Origin: CAYOSU01 sp964541255
GTDB lineage: Bacteria > Bacillota > Clostridia > Christensenellales > CAMQZB01
Direction: 5' to 3'
DNA: 31,264 bases
NCBI GenBank assembly: GCA_964541255.1
Contig: CAZIPL010000014.1
Location: 1 to 31,264 of the forward strand
Shown: piece after piece, positions 7,951-16,076 of the stretch
Layout: every line of letters begins with the position of its first letter
Position numbering within the stretch: the stretch's first letter is position 1
The notes under the pieces: model-generated
Seen by the model: only the letters and a program-made list of their open reading frames with translations
Told to the model about the DNA's origin: nothing
Databases searched by the model: none
Made by a program: the position numbers and the translations under genes

Positions 7951-9045
7951 ATGAAAAAGTCATTCAAAATTTTGGCAGTAATTCTTTGCTTGTGTATGGC
8001 GGTTTCCGTTTTCGGCGCTTGCAACTCGGACAATCCCAATCCTTCACCTTCCCCGACGGGCTCTACCGAAAGAGGTTTGACGGACGGTATGTTCCACTTC
8101 TTCTTCGATAGCGAAGGAAGAGAGTTCCATCACTACATTCACTTCTACGAGAGCGGAATGTATTACTTCTCTGACCTTAACGGCAATTCTAAGGTTATCG
8201 GAAATTATGAAGTAAAAGACGAAACGAAAGAAATTAACTATGCTGCTACAAGAGAAGATAAAGTTAACGAAGTTGTTTCTACGATAACCGTTAACAAGAT
8301 GGTTTACTTCAAGGATATGGACGGAAACGTTGTCGGAACAGCCGGTTATGTTCCTGCCGACGGAAAGCTCTATGGTGTTGTTTGGGAAGTCGGTATGAAG
8401 TTTGCGAACGAGCAAGTATATGAGCAGCAGGCATCCGATTGGGTTCCAACGTCTGCTATGGGAGAGGAGACAGGCGTTGCATTGTTTACATATGAAGACA
8501 AAGACGATACTTCTTGCTACGTTGAAATCAACCACAACGGTACTTTCGTTGACATGATGGATATGATGATCGAAGGAACTTGGACGAAGGACGGAGATAC
8601 CTATACGCTTCAGGATCCCGACAGTAGCGACACGGCTAAACTTACCGTAAACGGCGATACCGCTACTTACGTTGGTTATGACGGAACGACGAAGACTATA
8701 ACTCTCAAAGAAGAAAAGAAAGATGACGGCGGAAGCTCTTCCGGTAGCGGTTATTCTTGGACATGTGCAACTTTGGACGGTTCGACTTCCAAAGATTTCG
8801 AAATCGTTTTGACGGGACAGACGACTTGCAAGTTCAACTTCTTCTTCATGCAAGCTTGGTCTTATGAATGCGAATGCACCGTTGAACAGGGCGAAAACGG
8901 AAACATCATCACGATCTCCGATTGGACGTCTTGTAACGGCGAAGCTAAGTCCGACGGTTCTGCATCTCAGGTTTGGGGTATGGCTTCCGGCTGGCTTAAG
9001 TGGCAGACAAACAGCGACGGCACGATGACTCTCATCACCGAATAA
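7951..9045 (+). CDS. Secreted lipoprotein of unknown function
   Basis: The 364-residue protein begins with a lipoprotein signal peptide: basic MKKSFK, a hydrophobic stretch, then VFGAC with the lipidation cysteine at C24, followed by a low-complexity linker rich in S, P, N and G. It should be anchored to the outer face of the membrane. The rest is built of short beta-strand segments with repeated G-W-T-x-D-G-D-x-Y-x-L and G-x-Y-E-V patterns, like the small beta-barrel (lipocalin-like) domains common in Clostridia lipoproteins. At least two copies can be sensed, around residues 40-150 and 180-250. A serine/glycine linker near 265 precedes a separate C-terminal beta domain rich in W and C. An AAAGGAG site precedes the start and a terminator follows, so it is monocistronic. 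Function is not recognised. Confidence 0.85.
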   Translation: MKKSFKILAVILCLCMAVSVFGACNSDNPNPSPSPTGSTERGLTDGMFHFFFDSEGREFHHYIHFYESGMYYFSDLNGNSKVIGNYEVKDETKEINYAATREDKVNEVVSTITVNKMVYFKDMDGNVVGTAGYVPADGKLYGVVWEVGMKFANEQVYEQQASDWVPTSAMGEETGVALFTYEDKDDTSCYVEINHNGTFVDMMDMMIEGTWTKDGDTYTLQDPDSSDTAKLTVNGDTATYVGYDGTTKTITLKEEKKDDGGSSSGSGYSWTCATLDGSTSKDFEIVLTGQTTCKFNFFFMQAWSYECECTVEQGENGNIITISDWTSCNGEAKSDGSASQVWGMASGWLKWQTNSDGTMTLITE

Positions 9046-9076
9046 TAGCTGAAATGGAATTTATTCAACAAATAAG

Positions 9077-9110
9077 GTGCGTAAGTGAAAAACTTACGCA
9101 CTTTTCTTAT
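9077..9110 (+). terminator. Intrinsic terminator of the lipoprotein gene
   Basis: GTGCGTAAG (9077-9085) and CTTACGCAC (9093-9101) form a perfect 9-bp stem, extended by one T-A pair, followed by TTTTCTTATTTT. It lies about 30 nt after the lipoprotein stop codon. Confidence 0.9.
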
Positions 9111-9226
9111 TTTATGATTTGGTTTTTGGTAAGAAATGGGATAATTATTTGAGTTTTTTCTTTGAAATGGGGTGTACCGCGACGATATAGTGCCGTGGCG
9201 ATATGAAAGGAGTTTTTTTGCAATCC

Positions 9227-9486
9227 CTTTAGTCTTACGGCGCCAGCTCCCTTGCTAAAGGAGCCTATAATAAGGTTGGTTATTATTAAATCTGCGGCGG
9301 TAGCAGAGCCACCGCCCTACGAGAGTGTAATGACATCGATCCCACCGACACGGCGATTGACGCCGTGCCACCTCCCTTTACGCAAAGGAGGCAGAAATAA
9401 GGAAGGCTCCCACAACGTAAGAGGAGCCATTGATAAGGATTGTCGATTATAAAAACGGCGGTAGCAGAGCTACCGCCCTACGAGAG
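9227..9486. repeat. Cluster of hairpin-forming repeats with a tandem duplication of about 161 bp
   Basis: A 31-bp sequence starting CGGCGGTAGCAGAG occurs at 9295-9325 and 9456-9486 with a single difference. Each copy is preceded by a CTCCC...GGAGCC hairpin and an AAGG-TT...ATTAT segment, so the whole unit is duplicated at a 161-bp period. Other stems include CACGGCG/CGCCGTG (9349-9367), CCTCC...GGAGG (9370-9391) and GGCGGTAGC/GCTACCGCC (9458-9478). The CTCCC-type stems recur at 10826-10842. Such elements are common dispersed repeats in gut Firmicutes and resemble miniature mobile elements. No transposase is present; ORFs read through here are not credible. Confidence 0.7.
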
Positions 9487-9561
9487 GGGAATTGATATAT
9501 TGTAATGAATACCTCTGTTGTTCTCAAAATTATATAAAAATGGTTTTGTAAGGGGTAGGGT

Positions 9562-9605
9562 AAACTTTTCCTTAAAAAGTTTCCTCTAATTAAAGTATCT
9601 TTAAT
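9562..9605 (-). terminator. Two hairpins at the 3' end of the minus-strand transcript
   Basis: AAACTTTT/AAAAGTTT (9562-9582, 8-bp stem, 5-nt loop) and ATTAAAG/CTTTAAT (9589-9605, 7-bp stem, 3-nt loop) lie at the end of the short minus-strand ORF that follows the LacI-type gene. They are AT-only or nearly so and lack a strong T tract, so termination is possible but uncertain. Confidence 0.35.
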
Positions 9606-9706
9606 TCCTCGTTGAATTGCTTTTTGTATGTTCCTTTGCGGTTGGCAATATCTTCTTTGCGATTTTTAGAGTATTGTTGTTCGGCTTTCGAATTCGAATT
9701 ACTCAT
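9590..9706 (-). CDS. Small charged protein, 38 residues, unknown
   Basis: A minus-strand frame from ATG at 9706 to TAA at 9590 encodes a 38-residue, very hydrophilic peptide starting MSNSNSKAEQQYSKNRKED and ending in EELKIL. It is rich in K, E, N and Q and would be helical. It lies 41 nt downstream of the LacI-type regulator on the same strand and could share its transcript. The upstream region is A-rich with no clear ribosome binding site, and the second terminal hairpin overlaps its stop. The amino-acid composition looks protein-like rather than random, but no family is recognised. Confidence 0.35.
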   Translation of the reverse strand: MSNSNSKAEQQYSKNRKEDIANRKGTYKKQFNEELKIL

Positions 9707-9747
9707 AATTTCTTTTTTTTGCATGATACCGTAGCAGTGTCGCGGTC

Positions 9748-10725
9748 TTAATTCTTCGTTGAGTTTCTTAAAACAAGTGATGTCATAACTTCGGTTTTGG
9801 TGGCGTGTTTTTCGCCGTTTGCGAGGTTAAAAAGTTTTTCGACCGCAGTTTCGCCCATAAAGCGTTTAGGTACGTCAACTGTCGAAAGCGATGGGGTGAG
9901 GTATTCGCAAATGGGCATATTGTCAAAGCCTATTACCGACACGTCGTCGGGGATTTTATATCCAAACTCCGTGAGAGCTTTCATCGCTCCCTCGGCAATA
10001 AGGTCGTTGTCGGCAAAGTAGCATTTTGCGAGCTTTTCGCCGTTTTGCAGAATTTCTTTCATATCGGCGTATGCCCCGTCGGAGGAGGGGCTAAGCTTAT
10101 GCACTATGCAGTTCGATGTCGAAAGTCCGCTTTTTCTGACCGCCTTATAAAACCCGTCCGCGCGAGCGTCGAAGTTCGGAATATCGAAAGACGAATGAAG
10201 ATAGCCGGGAGTCGTTCTATTCTTTTTTATCAAGTGGTTCGTTGCGGAAAACGCACCTTGCACGTTGTTGATGACGACGGAAGATAGCGACAAGCCCTCG
10301 AAATAGCCGTCTAAAAACACTATCGGAAGGTCGGTTTTCAAAACTTCCTTTGCGGAAAGCTCGTCCATTTCGGTCGCAAGGATTATTATGCCTTTCGAGT
10401 TGAATGAATGCGAAAGCTTTTCTCCCTCGTATAGATATGAGATATTGAGCTTAAAGCCGTGCTTTCTGCACCCTGCAGCGACGCCTTGCGAAAGCTCCGA
10501 GAAAAAGGGCGTATCCGAAACGACGGCGCCGCTTTTGACATATAAAATAAAATCGACAACTCCCGAAGAAAGATCTTTTTTTAGTTCTAACCCCAGTTTT
10601 TCCGCTTCTTTCAAAACGGCAACGCGCGTTTTTTCCGAAACGCCGTATTTGTTGTTGAGCGCCATCGAAACAGCTGCTTCCGAAATCCCTAAGCTTTTCG
10701 CTATCGCTTTTGCGGTTGGCTTCAT
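9748..10725 (-). CDS. LacI-family transcriptional regulator
   Basis: The 325-residue protein begins with the LacI-type helix-turn-helix (residues 4-25, starting TAKAIAKSLGISEAAVSMAL) and hinge helix, followed by a periplasmic-binding-protein-like effector domain: GIIILATEMDE, LPIVFLDGYF, and the late conserved VSVIGFDNMPICEYLTPSLSTVDVP. Such proteins usually repress sugar operons until a sugar or sugar phosphate binds. It is transcribed away from the apiose-type operon, with about 360 bp between the two starts, so that operon is its most likely target. The start is set by AGGAG upstream (10733-10737 on the minus strand). The ligand cannot be read from the sequence; an apiose pathway intermediate is an inference from context. 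Confidence 0.92.
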   Translation of the reverse strand: MKPTAKAIAKSLGISEAAVSMALNNKYGVSEKTRVAVLKEAEKLGLELKKDLSSGVVDFILYVKSGAVVSDTPFFSELSQGVAAGCRKHGFKLNISYLYEGEKLSHSFNSKGIIILATEMDELSAKEVLKTDLPIVFLDGYFEGLSLSSVVINNVQGAFSATNHLIKKNRTTPGYLHSSFDIPNFDARADGFYKAVRKSGLSTSNCIVHKLSPSSDGAYADMKEILQNGEKLAKCYFADNDLIAEGAMKALTEFGYKIPDDVSVIGFDNMPICEYLTPSLSTVDVPKRFMGETAVEKLFNLANGEKHATKTEVMTSLVLRNSTKN

Positions 10726-10825
10726 ATGATTCTCCTAACATTTTTTTTGACTTATAAAAAATAGGCTTTTATCTCGCGATATTTCTTTGTATATTAAGTA
10801 TGCTTTGACGTAAAGTCTTCAGAGG

Positions 10826-10897
10826 CTCCCTTTGTAAGGGAGCTGGATAGGATATAATTTGAAATATGGCGAAGATTCCTTGCATTGCAAGCAATGC
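10826..10897. repeat. Two short perfect hairpins, dispersed-repeat type
   Basis: CTCCCTT-TGT-AAGGGAG (10826-10842) is the same hairpin type as in the repeat cluster near 9250. GCATTGC-AA-GCAATGC (10882-10897) lies in a 34-bp stretch whose reverse complement resembles 428-459. Neither is followed by a T tract that would make it a terminator. Confidence 0.5.
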
Positions 10898-10927
10898 GCA
10901 AACTTTTATATTTCACATTATATAACT

Positions 10928-11007
10928 ATTAAGTAATTCAGTCAAGATTTTACTTAATATTTAGTAAAAATTAAGTAATTTAATATTGAAAAGAAGTTGG
11001 ACTTAAT
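10928..11007 (+). promoter_or_regulatory. Candidate operator cluster upstream of the sugar operon
   Basis: The 11-mer ATTAAGTAATT occurs at 10928-10938 and again at 10970-10980, 42 bp apart (four helical turns). Its inverted form TTACTTAAT lies between them at 10950-10958, and another ACTTAAT at 11001-11007 falls in the promoter spacer. A further TTAAGTA lies at 10794-10800 near the regulator gene. The arrangement suggests cooperative binding sites, perhaps for the neighbouring LacI-type protein, although they lack the central CG typical of many LacI-family operators. Confidence 0.4.
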
Positions 11008-11014
11008 ATATAAT
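10986..11014 (+). promoter_or_regulatory. Promoter of the sugar-catabolic operon
   Basis: TTGAAA (10986-10991), a 17-bp spacer and a perfect TATAAT (11009-11014) precede the hydrolase gene by about 70 nt. An ACTTAAT half-site falls within the spacer, as expected for a repressed promoter. Confidence 0.7.
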
Positions 11015-11083
11015 TATAATAGAATATTGCGGGAACGGGAGTTTCTGCTTAATGTTTAGAAAATAAATGGTTTGGAGAAGGAA

Positions 11084-12823
11084 ATGGAAGTTAAAAGATT
11101 CGGAAGATTTGAACAGAGTTTCAAAGCAAGTGTTGCGGGAAATCCTTTCGCGACGGATTTTTATGCAAAAGTTAAATGCCCCGACGGCAGCGAGAAAAAG
11201 GTAAACGGCTTTTATGACGGAGAGGACACGTTCCGCTTCCGCGTTATGCCTGAAGTTTTAGGCAACTATTCGTTCGAAACGGTATCGAGTGTTTCTGAGC
11301 TTAATGGTAAGAAAGGCGAATTTACTTGCGTAAACGCCGAAGAGGGCAATCACGGAAAGGTTAAGGTTAAGGATAAATATTGGTTCGAATACGAAGACGG
11401 CACGAATTATTTAGAGGTCGGCACGACTTGCTATGCGTGGATGTATCAGTCGGAAGAGCTTATAAAGCAAACGCTCGAAACGCTCTCCAAAGGGTATTTC
11501 AACAAGATTCGTATGTGCGTTTCCCCGAAGTGGTATGAGCATAACAGATTCGAGCCTACGATGTATCCTTTCGAAGGAAGTTTAGGCAATTTCGATTACA
11601 CAAGACCCAACGTCAAGCTTTTTAGGCATATGGAAAAATTGATCGACGAGCTTGCGAAATTGGGAATCGAAGCGGACATAATCGTATTCCACCCCTATGA
11701 CAAACCGGAATGGGGCTTCTCGAATATGACGAAAGAGCAAGACCGCGCGTATATGAAGTATCTCACCGCGAGAATTTCTTCTTTCCACAACGTTTGGTGG
11801 AGCTTGGCTAACGAATATGACCTTATGATGAAAGGTTATAAGAAGAAATACAAAGAGTGGGAAGGCATTGCTAAGTGCATTCACGACAACGACCCTTACG
11901 GACATTTGGAGGGCATTCATCAATGCTTCAAGATGTTTGACCACAGATATAAATATATCACGCATTGTTCGGTACAAAAAGAAAACCTTTATAAGACGGT
12001 AGAATTCACCGACGAATACAGAGATTTCTACGGCAAGCCCGTTGTTTGGGACGAATGCTCTTATGAGGGCAATATTAACCTCACTTGGGGTAACGTCAGC
12101 GCTCAGGAATTCGTAAGACGTTTCTGGGAAGCTACCGCTCGCGGCGGATATATGGGACACGGCGAAACGTATATCGACAACGAGCACGACGTTTTGTGGT
12201 GGTCTCACGGCGGCGTTTTGCACGGAGAAAGTCAAGAAAGAATTAAATTCTATAAAGACGTTATGTCAAAGTGCAAGAACTTGGAGCTTACTTACGGCTC
12301 GGGCGACGGCGATTTGGCAGAGGCTAACGCGGTTTTCGATACTTTCTTGACATATACGGGATTATATCAGCCTAAAACTATTTCTATTGCGCTTCCGAAA
12401 GTTACGACGTATAAGGTTTACGTTATCGATACATGGAATATGGAAGAAACGCTCGTAAACGAAAACGCAAGCGGAATTATCGAAGTGGAGCTTCCCGGCA
12501 AGCCTTATTGCGCGGTTTTGTGCATAGCTAATTCGGAAGTCGATATTTCTAAGACCAAGTTCGACGGAGATACTGCATTCAGAAACGCGATTTATTATAA
12601 AGGCGGCAAAAAGTTCTTGAGGACAATGAAGCTTTTGATGACGCTTGCAGGTATGAAGAAGATTTATAAAATGGCGATCAGAATGAGCATAAACCAAGGC
12701 GCCATAATGGGTAATCTTCCCAAAGAACAGGTCGATGCAATGATCGAAGGCGCGTCTATCATCGTCAATGACAACAAGCTCTTCAAGGGTATCAAATATA
12801 TCATCAAAGGAATGAAAAGATAA
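11084..12823 (+). CDS. Apiosidase-like glycoside hydrolase (DUF5060/DUF4038/DUF5605 type)
   Basis: The protein resembles the apiosidase-like DUF4038 hydrolases. An N-terminal beta domain (about residues 5-75, DUF5060-like) precedes a (beta/alpha)8 barrel (about 95-390), then a small beta domain (about 410-495, DUF5605-like). Candidate catalytic acids are E244 in SLANEYD (acid/base) and E324 in VVWDECSYEG (nucleophile). It would release a terminal sugar such as apiose from plant glycosides; substrate is inferred from the operon. There is no signal peptide, so it should act in the cytoplasm. After the beta domain comes an unusual basic, hydrophobic tail (about 497-579). An upstream TTG at 11072 is also in frame, but it overlaps the GGAG at 11074-11077, which is well spaced for the ATG at 11084. 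It gives 579 residues. First gene of the operon. Confidence 0.85.
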   Translation: MEVKRFGRFEQSFKASVAGNPFATDFYAKVKCPDGSEKKVNGFYDGEDTFRFRVMPEVLGNYSFETVSSVSELNGKKGEFTCVNAEEGNHGKVKVKDKYWFEYEDGTNYLEVGTTCYAWMYQSEELIKQTLETLSKGYFNKIRMCVSPKWYEHNRFEPTMYPFEGSLGNFDYTRPNVKLFRHMEKLIDELAKLGIEADIIVFHPYDKPEWGFSNMTKEQDRAYMKYLTARISSFHNVWWSLANEYDLMMKGYKKKYKEWEGIAKCIHDNDPYGHLEGIHQCFKMFDHRYKYITHCSVQKENLYKTVEFTDEYRDFYGKPVVWDECSYEGNINLTWGNVSAQEFVRRFWEATARGGYMGHGETYIDNEHDVLWWSHGGVLHGESQERIKFYKDVMSKCKNLELTYGSGDGDLAEANAVFDTFLTYTGLYQPKTISIALPKVTTYKVYVIDTWNMEETLVNENASGIIEVELPGKPYCAVLCIANSEVDISKTKFDGDTAFRNAIYYKGGKKFLRTMKLLMTLAGMKKIYKMAIRMSINQGAIMGNLPKEQVDAMIEGASIIVNDNKLFKGIKYIIKGMKR

Positions 12824-12830
12824 AAGCAAA

Positions 12831-13667
12831 ATGAGTGACAAGTATACAAACTTAAAAAAACTCGCAATGGAAAACCGTATCGATACGGCGAAGCTTATCT
12901 ATCGCGCTAAAACGGGGCATATCGGCGGAAGTATGTCCGCTATGGACGTTTTGACGACGTTATATTTCGACGTACTCGATACGGAAAAAATAAAGCAAGG
13001 CGCTCCCGACAGGGATCGCTTTGTGCTTTCAAAAGGGCACAATGCAGAGGGGCTTTATGTCGTACTTTCAAAATGCGGATTTTTCCCCGAAGAGGAGCTT
13101 AATAAATACGCGGTTTTGGGTACGGCTTATGCCGCTCACCCGACAAAGCACGTAAACGGCGTTGAAATGGCGACGGGTTCATTGGGCCACGGCTTGTCGG
13201 TAGGCGCAGGACTTGCGCTTGGAATGAAAGCAGACGGCATTGATTCTCACGTATACGTTCTTATGGGAGACGGAGAGCAAGCAGAGGGCTCTTTGTGGGA
13301 AGCTGCGATGTCGTGCGCGAAGTATAAGCTCGATAACCTTACGGCGATAGTTGACAGAAACGGCTTGCAGATTTCCGGAAGCACCGAATACGTCATGCCG
13401 CTTGAAGACCTTGCGAAGAAATACGAGGCATTCGGGTTCAACGTTTTGGTGATTGACGGGCATAACCCCGAAGAAATAGCCGACGCTCTTAAAACGAGAG
13501 TTATGGGAAAGCCTACGGCAGTTATTGCAAAGACGGTTAAGGGCTACGGAAGCGAGGTTACTTCGAACAAAGCCGTTTGGCACCATAAGGTTCCGAGCGA
13601 AGAAGAGTTTGCGAAGATAATTTCAGAGCTTGAAGAAAAAGTACACGAATTGGAGGAACTGCAATGA
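12831..13667 (+). CDS. Transketolase N-terminal subunit (apulose-4-phosphate transketolase candidate)
   Basis: This 278-residue protein corresponds to the N-terminal, thiamine-diphosphate-binding half of transketolase. It has the GHIGGSMSAMDVL motif, the SKGH loop, and the cofactor-binding motif from G146-D147-G148 to N177. Split transketolases work as a heterodimer with the C-terminal half, here encoded directly downstream with a 4-nt overlap. The reaction is two-carbon ketol transfer. In the known D-apiose transketolase pathway the equivalent subunits (AptA/AptB) act on D-apulose 4-phosphate. The presence of a kinase, an isomerase and an apiosidase-like enzyme in the same operon supports that role over the central pentose-phosphate role. 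The gap to the hydrolase is 7 nt. Confidence 0.93.
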   Translation: MSDKYTNLKKLAMENRIDTAKLIYRAKTGHIGGSMSAMDVLTTLYFDVLDTEKIKQGAPDRDRFVLSKGHNAEGLYVVLSKCGFFPEEELNKYAVLGTAYAAHPTKHVNGVEMATGSLGHGLSVGAGLALGMKADGIDSHVYVLMGDGEQAEGSLWEAAMSCAKYKLDNLTAIVDRNGLQISGSTEYVMPLEDLAKKYEAFGFNVLVIDGHNPEEIADALKTRVMGKPTAVIAKTVKGYGSEVTSNKAVWHHKVPSEEEFAKIISELEEKVHELEELQ

Positions 13668-14593
13668 AAGTTTCTGCAAGAAAAGCAATTACGAATAAAA
13701 TCGCCGACATTGCCGAAAACGACGAGAAAATCTATATGGTTTGCACCGATTCGAGAGGCAGCGTTACGGCGGAGAGATTTTACAACGAATTCCCCGAAAG
13801 GGGTATAGAGTGCGGAATAGCCGAACAAAACGCCGTATCGCTCGGCGCGGGACTTGCGCTTACGGGTAAAACGGTTTTCGTTGCGGGGCCAGCGTGCTTT
13901 ATGTCTACGCGTGCATACGAGCAAATAAAGGTCGATGTCGCATATAACGGTACGAACGTTAAGGTTGTCGGCGTTTCGGGCGGCGTAAGCTACGGGCCGC
14001 TTGGCGCAACGCATTTGTCGCTCAACGACATTGCGGCAATGAGAGCGCTTTTTAATATTGAAATATTCTTGCCGTCCGACGATATAGAGGCGGAGTTTGT
14101 GACGGAATATCTCGCAAAATCCGGTAAGCCTGCTTACGTTAGAGTCGGCAGAGGCGACGTCGAAAGAGTATATGACGAGGACGAAAGCTTTGAAATAGGC
14201 AAAGCTAAGGTCGTTTGCGACGGAAGTGACGTAACGATAGTTGCGGCGGGCGAGACGGTTTCGATAGCAAAAAAGGCGGCGGAGCTTTTGAAAGAAAAAG
14301 GTATCAATGCGGCGGTTCTTGATATGTTTACGATAAAGCCTTTCGATTCCGAAACGCTTTTGCGCTTTGCCGATAAGTCGAAAAAGGTAATAGCTATCGA
14401 AGAGCATAGCGTTGTCGGGGGCTTAGGCGAAGCGTGCGCGCATGCTTTGTGCGAGTCTGACGCAAAGCTCAAAATATTGGGATTCCCTGACGAAGAACTT
14501 ATCGTCGGAAAGCCTCAAGAGCTGTTCGATTATTACGGATTGACGCCTGAAAAACTCGTTGACGAAGCACTTAAATTCGTCGAAAGGAAATGA
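13664..14593 (+). CDS. Transketolase C-terminal subunit
   Basis: This is the 309-residue C-terminal half of a split transketolase. The central pyrimidine-binding domain contains the CGIAEQNAVSLGAGLAL motif with E54, the glutamate that activates thiamine diphosphate. The transketolase C-terminal domain follows (DVTIVAAGETVSIAKKAA..., then IAIEEHSVVGGLGEA). It pairs with the N-terminal subunit encoded just upstream; the start codon overlaps that gene's stop (ATGA), favouring matched synthesis. A role on apulose 4-phosphate is inferred from the operon; ordinary pentose-phosphate transketolase is the alternative. Confidence 0.93.
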   Translation: MKVSARKAITNKIADIAENDEKIYMVCTDSRGSVTAERFYNEFPERGIECGIAEQNAVSLGAGLALTGKTVFVAGPACFMSTRAYEQIKVDVAYNGTNVKVVGVSGGVSYGPLGATHLSLNDIAAMRALFNIEIFLPSDDIEAEFVTEYLAKSGKPAYVRVGRGDVERVYDEDESFEIGKAKVVCDGSDVTIVAAGETVSIAKKAAELLKEKGINAAVLDMFTIKPFDSETLLRFADKSKKVIAIEEHSVVGGLGEACAHALCESDAKLKILGFPDEELIVGKPQELFDYYGLTPEKLVDEALKFVERK

Positions 14594-16050
14594 AAATGAC
14601 GGAATATAAAGAAAAAAGCTATATACTTGCGATAGATCAAAGTACGTCGAATACGAAAGCGGTTTTGTTTTCAAATTTGGGCGAGCTAATCGACAGATAC
14701 GACGTTCCGCATAGGCAAATAGTCAAAGGCGACCGCGTCGAGCACGATGCCGAAGAGATATACCGCAACACAATTTGCGCGGTAAGAGAGCTTGTTGCGA
14801 GAAATCTCGACAAAAAAGCGAGAATATCTTCCGTCGCGATAACAAACCAACGCGAAACGGCGGTGTGCTTCGATATAAAAACGGGCGAGCCGCTATATAA
14901 CGCGATCGTTTGGCAAGACGGAAGAGCGAAGAAAGAAGCCGAAAGACTTGAAAAAGACGCCGATTATATAAGACGCGCAACGGGACTTAAGCTTTCGCCG
15001 TATTTTTCCGCACCGAAATATGTTTGGATAAAGGAAAACGTCGAAAAAGCAAGACTTTGTGCCGAAAGAGGAGATTTTCGCTGTTGTAATATCGACGCGT
15101 GGCTTTTATTTAAGCTCGCGGGCGAATATAAAACGGACATAACGAACGCGTCGAGAACGCTACTTTTTAATCTCGATACCCTTTCTTACGACGAAAAGAT
15201 TTTGTCTGCGTTCGGGCTAAAAAAAGAGTTCTTGCCCGAAATCTGCTATTCGGACGAGCTTTTCGGATACACCGATTTCGAGGGTATTTTTGAAAAGAAA
15301 TTGCCTATAAAGGGCGTTGCGGGAGACTCGCACGCCGCGCTTTTCGCTAATACCGATGAGGTGGGCGGAATAAAGGCAACGTTCGGAACGGGGACGTCCC
15401 TTCTTCTCAACGTCGGCGAAAAGAGAATGACGGGAGAGAATTCGTCTGTCGTCGAAAGCGTGGCGTTTTCGAAAAACGGCAAGGTATTTTACGGCATCGA
15501 GGGCAATATCAACTATTCCGGCGCCGTAATGAATAAGGTTATAGATTTGGGCTTGGCTAAAAACGTCAAGGAAATCGCATCCTCAGCAGCTTCTATAGAC
15601 GGCAACGACGGCGTATATTTGGTGCCCGCTTTTTCCGGTCTTTCCGCGCCATATTGGGACGACAAGGCTCGCGCGGTCATTTGCGGTATGAATGCTTCGA
15701 CCAAAAGAGAGCATATACTTCGTGCCGCGGAAGAGGCGGTTGCTTATCAAATCAAGGACGTTTTCGAAGAGATTAAAATTTGCGGCGGCAAAATAGAAAA
15801 AATCTATGCCGACGGCGGCGCGACAAAGGATAAATTCATTATGCAGTTCGTGTCCGATCTTTTGGGAATAGAAGTCTCCGTGTCCCTTGTCGAGGAGCTG
15901 TCCGCGTTCGGCGTTGCGGCGCTTGCCGCGGGAGACGCAAAGTTCTTCTTAGGCAAGTCTTATGTTTCGGTTTCGCCTAAAATGGAAGAGAGCCAAAAGG
16001 ATATGCTTTACCGCGGGTGGAAACAAGCGGTTCAAAAAGCATTGAGTTAG
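14590..16050 (+). CDS. FGGY-family carbohydrate kinase (apulose kinase candidate)
   Basis: The 486-residue protein has the two-domain FGGY sugar-kinase fold. It shows the N-terminal phosphate loop (ILAIDQSTSNTKAVLF), the substrate segment VAITNQRETAV, a catalytic aspartate D246 in GVAGDSHAAL, the GTGTSLLLNVG motif, and the C-terminal ADP-binding YADGGATKDKF. It is close in style to glycerol kinases, but the operon argues for a ketose: phosphorylation of D-apulose to the 4-phosphate, as done by ApsK in the known pathway. The ATG at 14590 overlaps the preceding stop; the ATG at 14596 has a better-placed AAAGGA site and may be the true start. Erythritol, xylulose or glycerol kinase activity cannot be excluded from sequence alone. 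Confidence 0.9.
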   Translation: MKMTEYKEKSYILAIDQSTSNTKAVLFSNLGELIDRYDVPHRQIVKGDRVEHDAEEIYRNTICAVRELVARNLDKKARISSVAITNQRETAVCFDIKTGEPLYNAIVWQDGRAKKEAERLEKDADYIRRATGLKLSPYFSAPKYVWIKENVEKARLCAERGDFRCCNIDAWLLFKLAGEYKTDITNASRTLLFNLDTLSYDEKILSAFGLKKEFLPEICYSDELFGYTDFEGIFEKKLPIKGVAGDSHAALFANTDEVGGIKATFGTGTSLLLNVGEKRMTGENSSVVESVAFSKNGKVFYGIEGNINYSGAVMNKVIDLGLAKNVKEIASSAASIDGNDGVYLVPAFSGLSAPYWDDKARAVICGMNASTKREHILRAAEEAVAYQIKDVFEEIKICGGKIEKIYADGGATKDKFIMQFVSDLLGIEVSVSLVEELSAFGVAALAAGDAKFFLGKSYVSVSPKMEESQKDMLYRGWKQAVQKALS

Positions 16051-16076
16051 TTTTTTAGAGAAAAAGGAGAAAATTT

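Noticed and set aside
8044..8853. 269-codon minus-strand ORF opposite the lipoprotein gene
   Set aside because: The plus-strand frame has a signal peptide, ribosome binding site and terminator; the opposite frame is a mirror artefact.
9252..9452. 66-codon plus-strand ORF
   Set aside because: It lies wholly in the hairpin repeat cluster, and its product is a reading of the repeats.
13544..14407. 287-codon minus-strand ORF
   Set aside because: It is antisense to both transketolase subunits, which have clear cofactor motifs.
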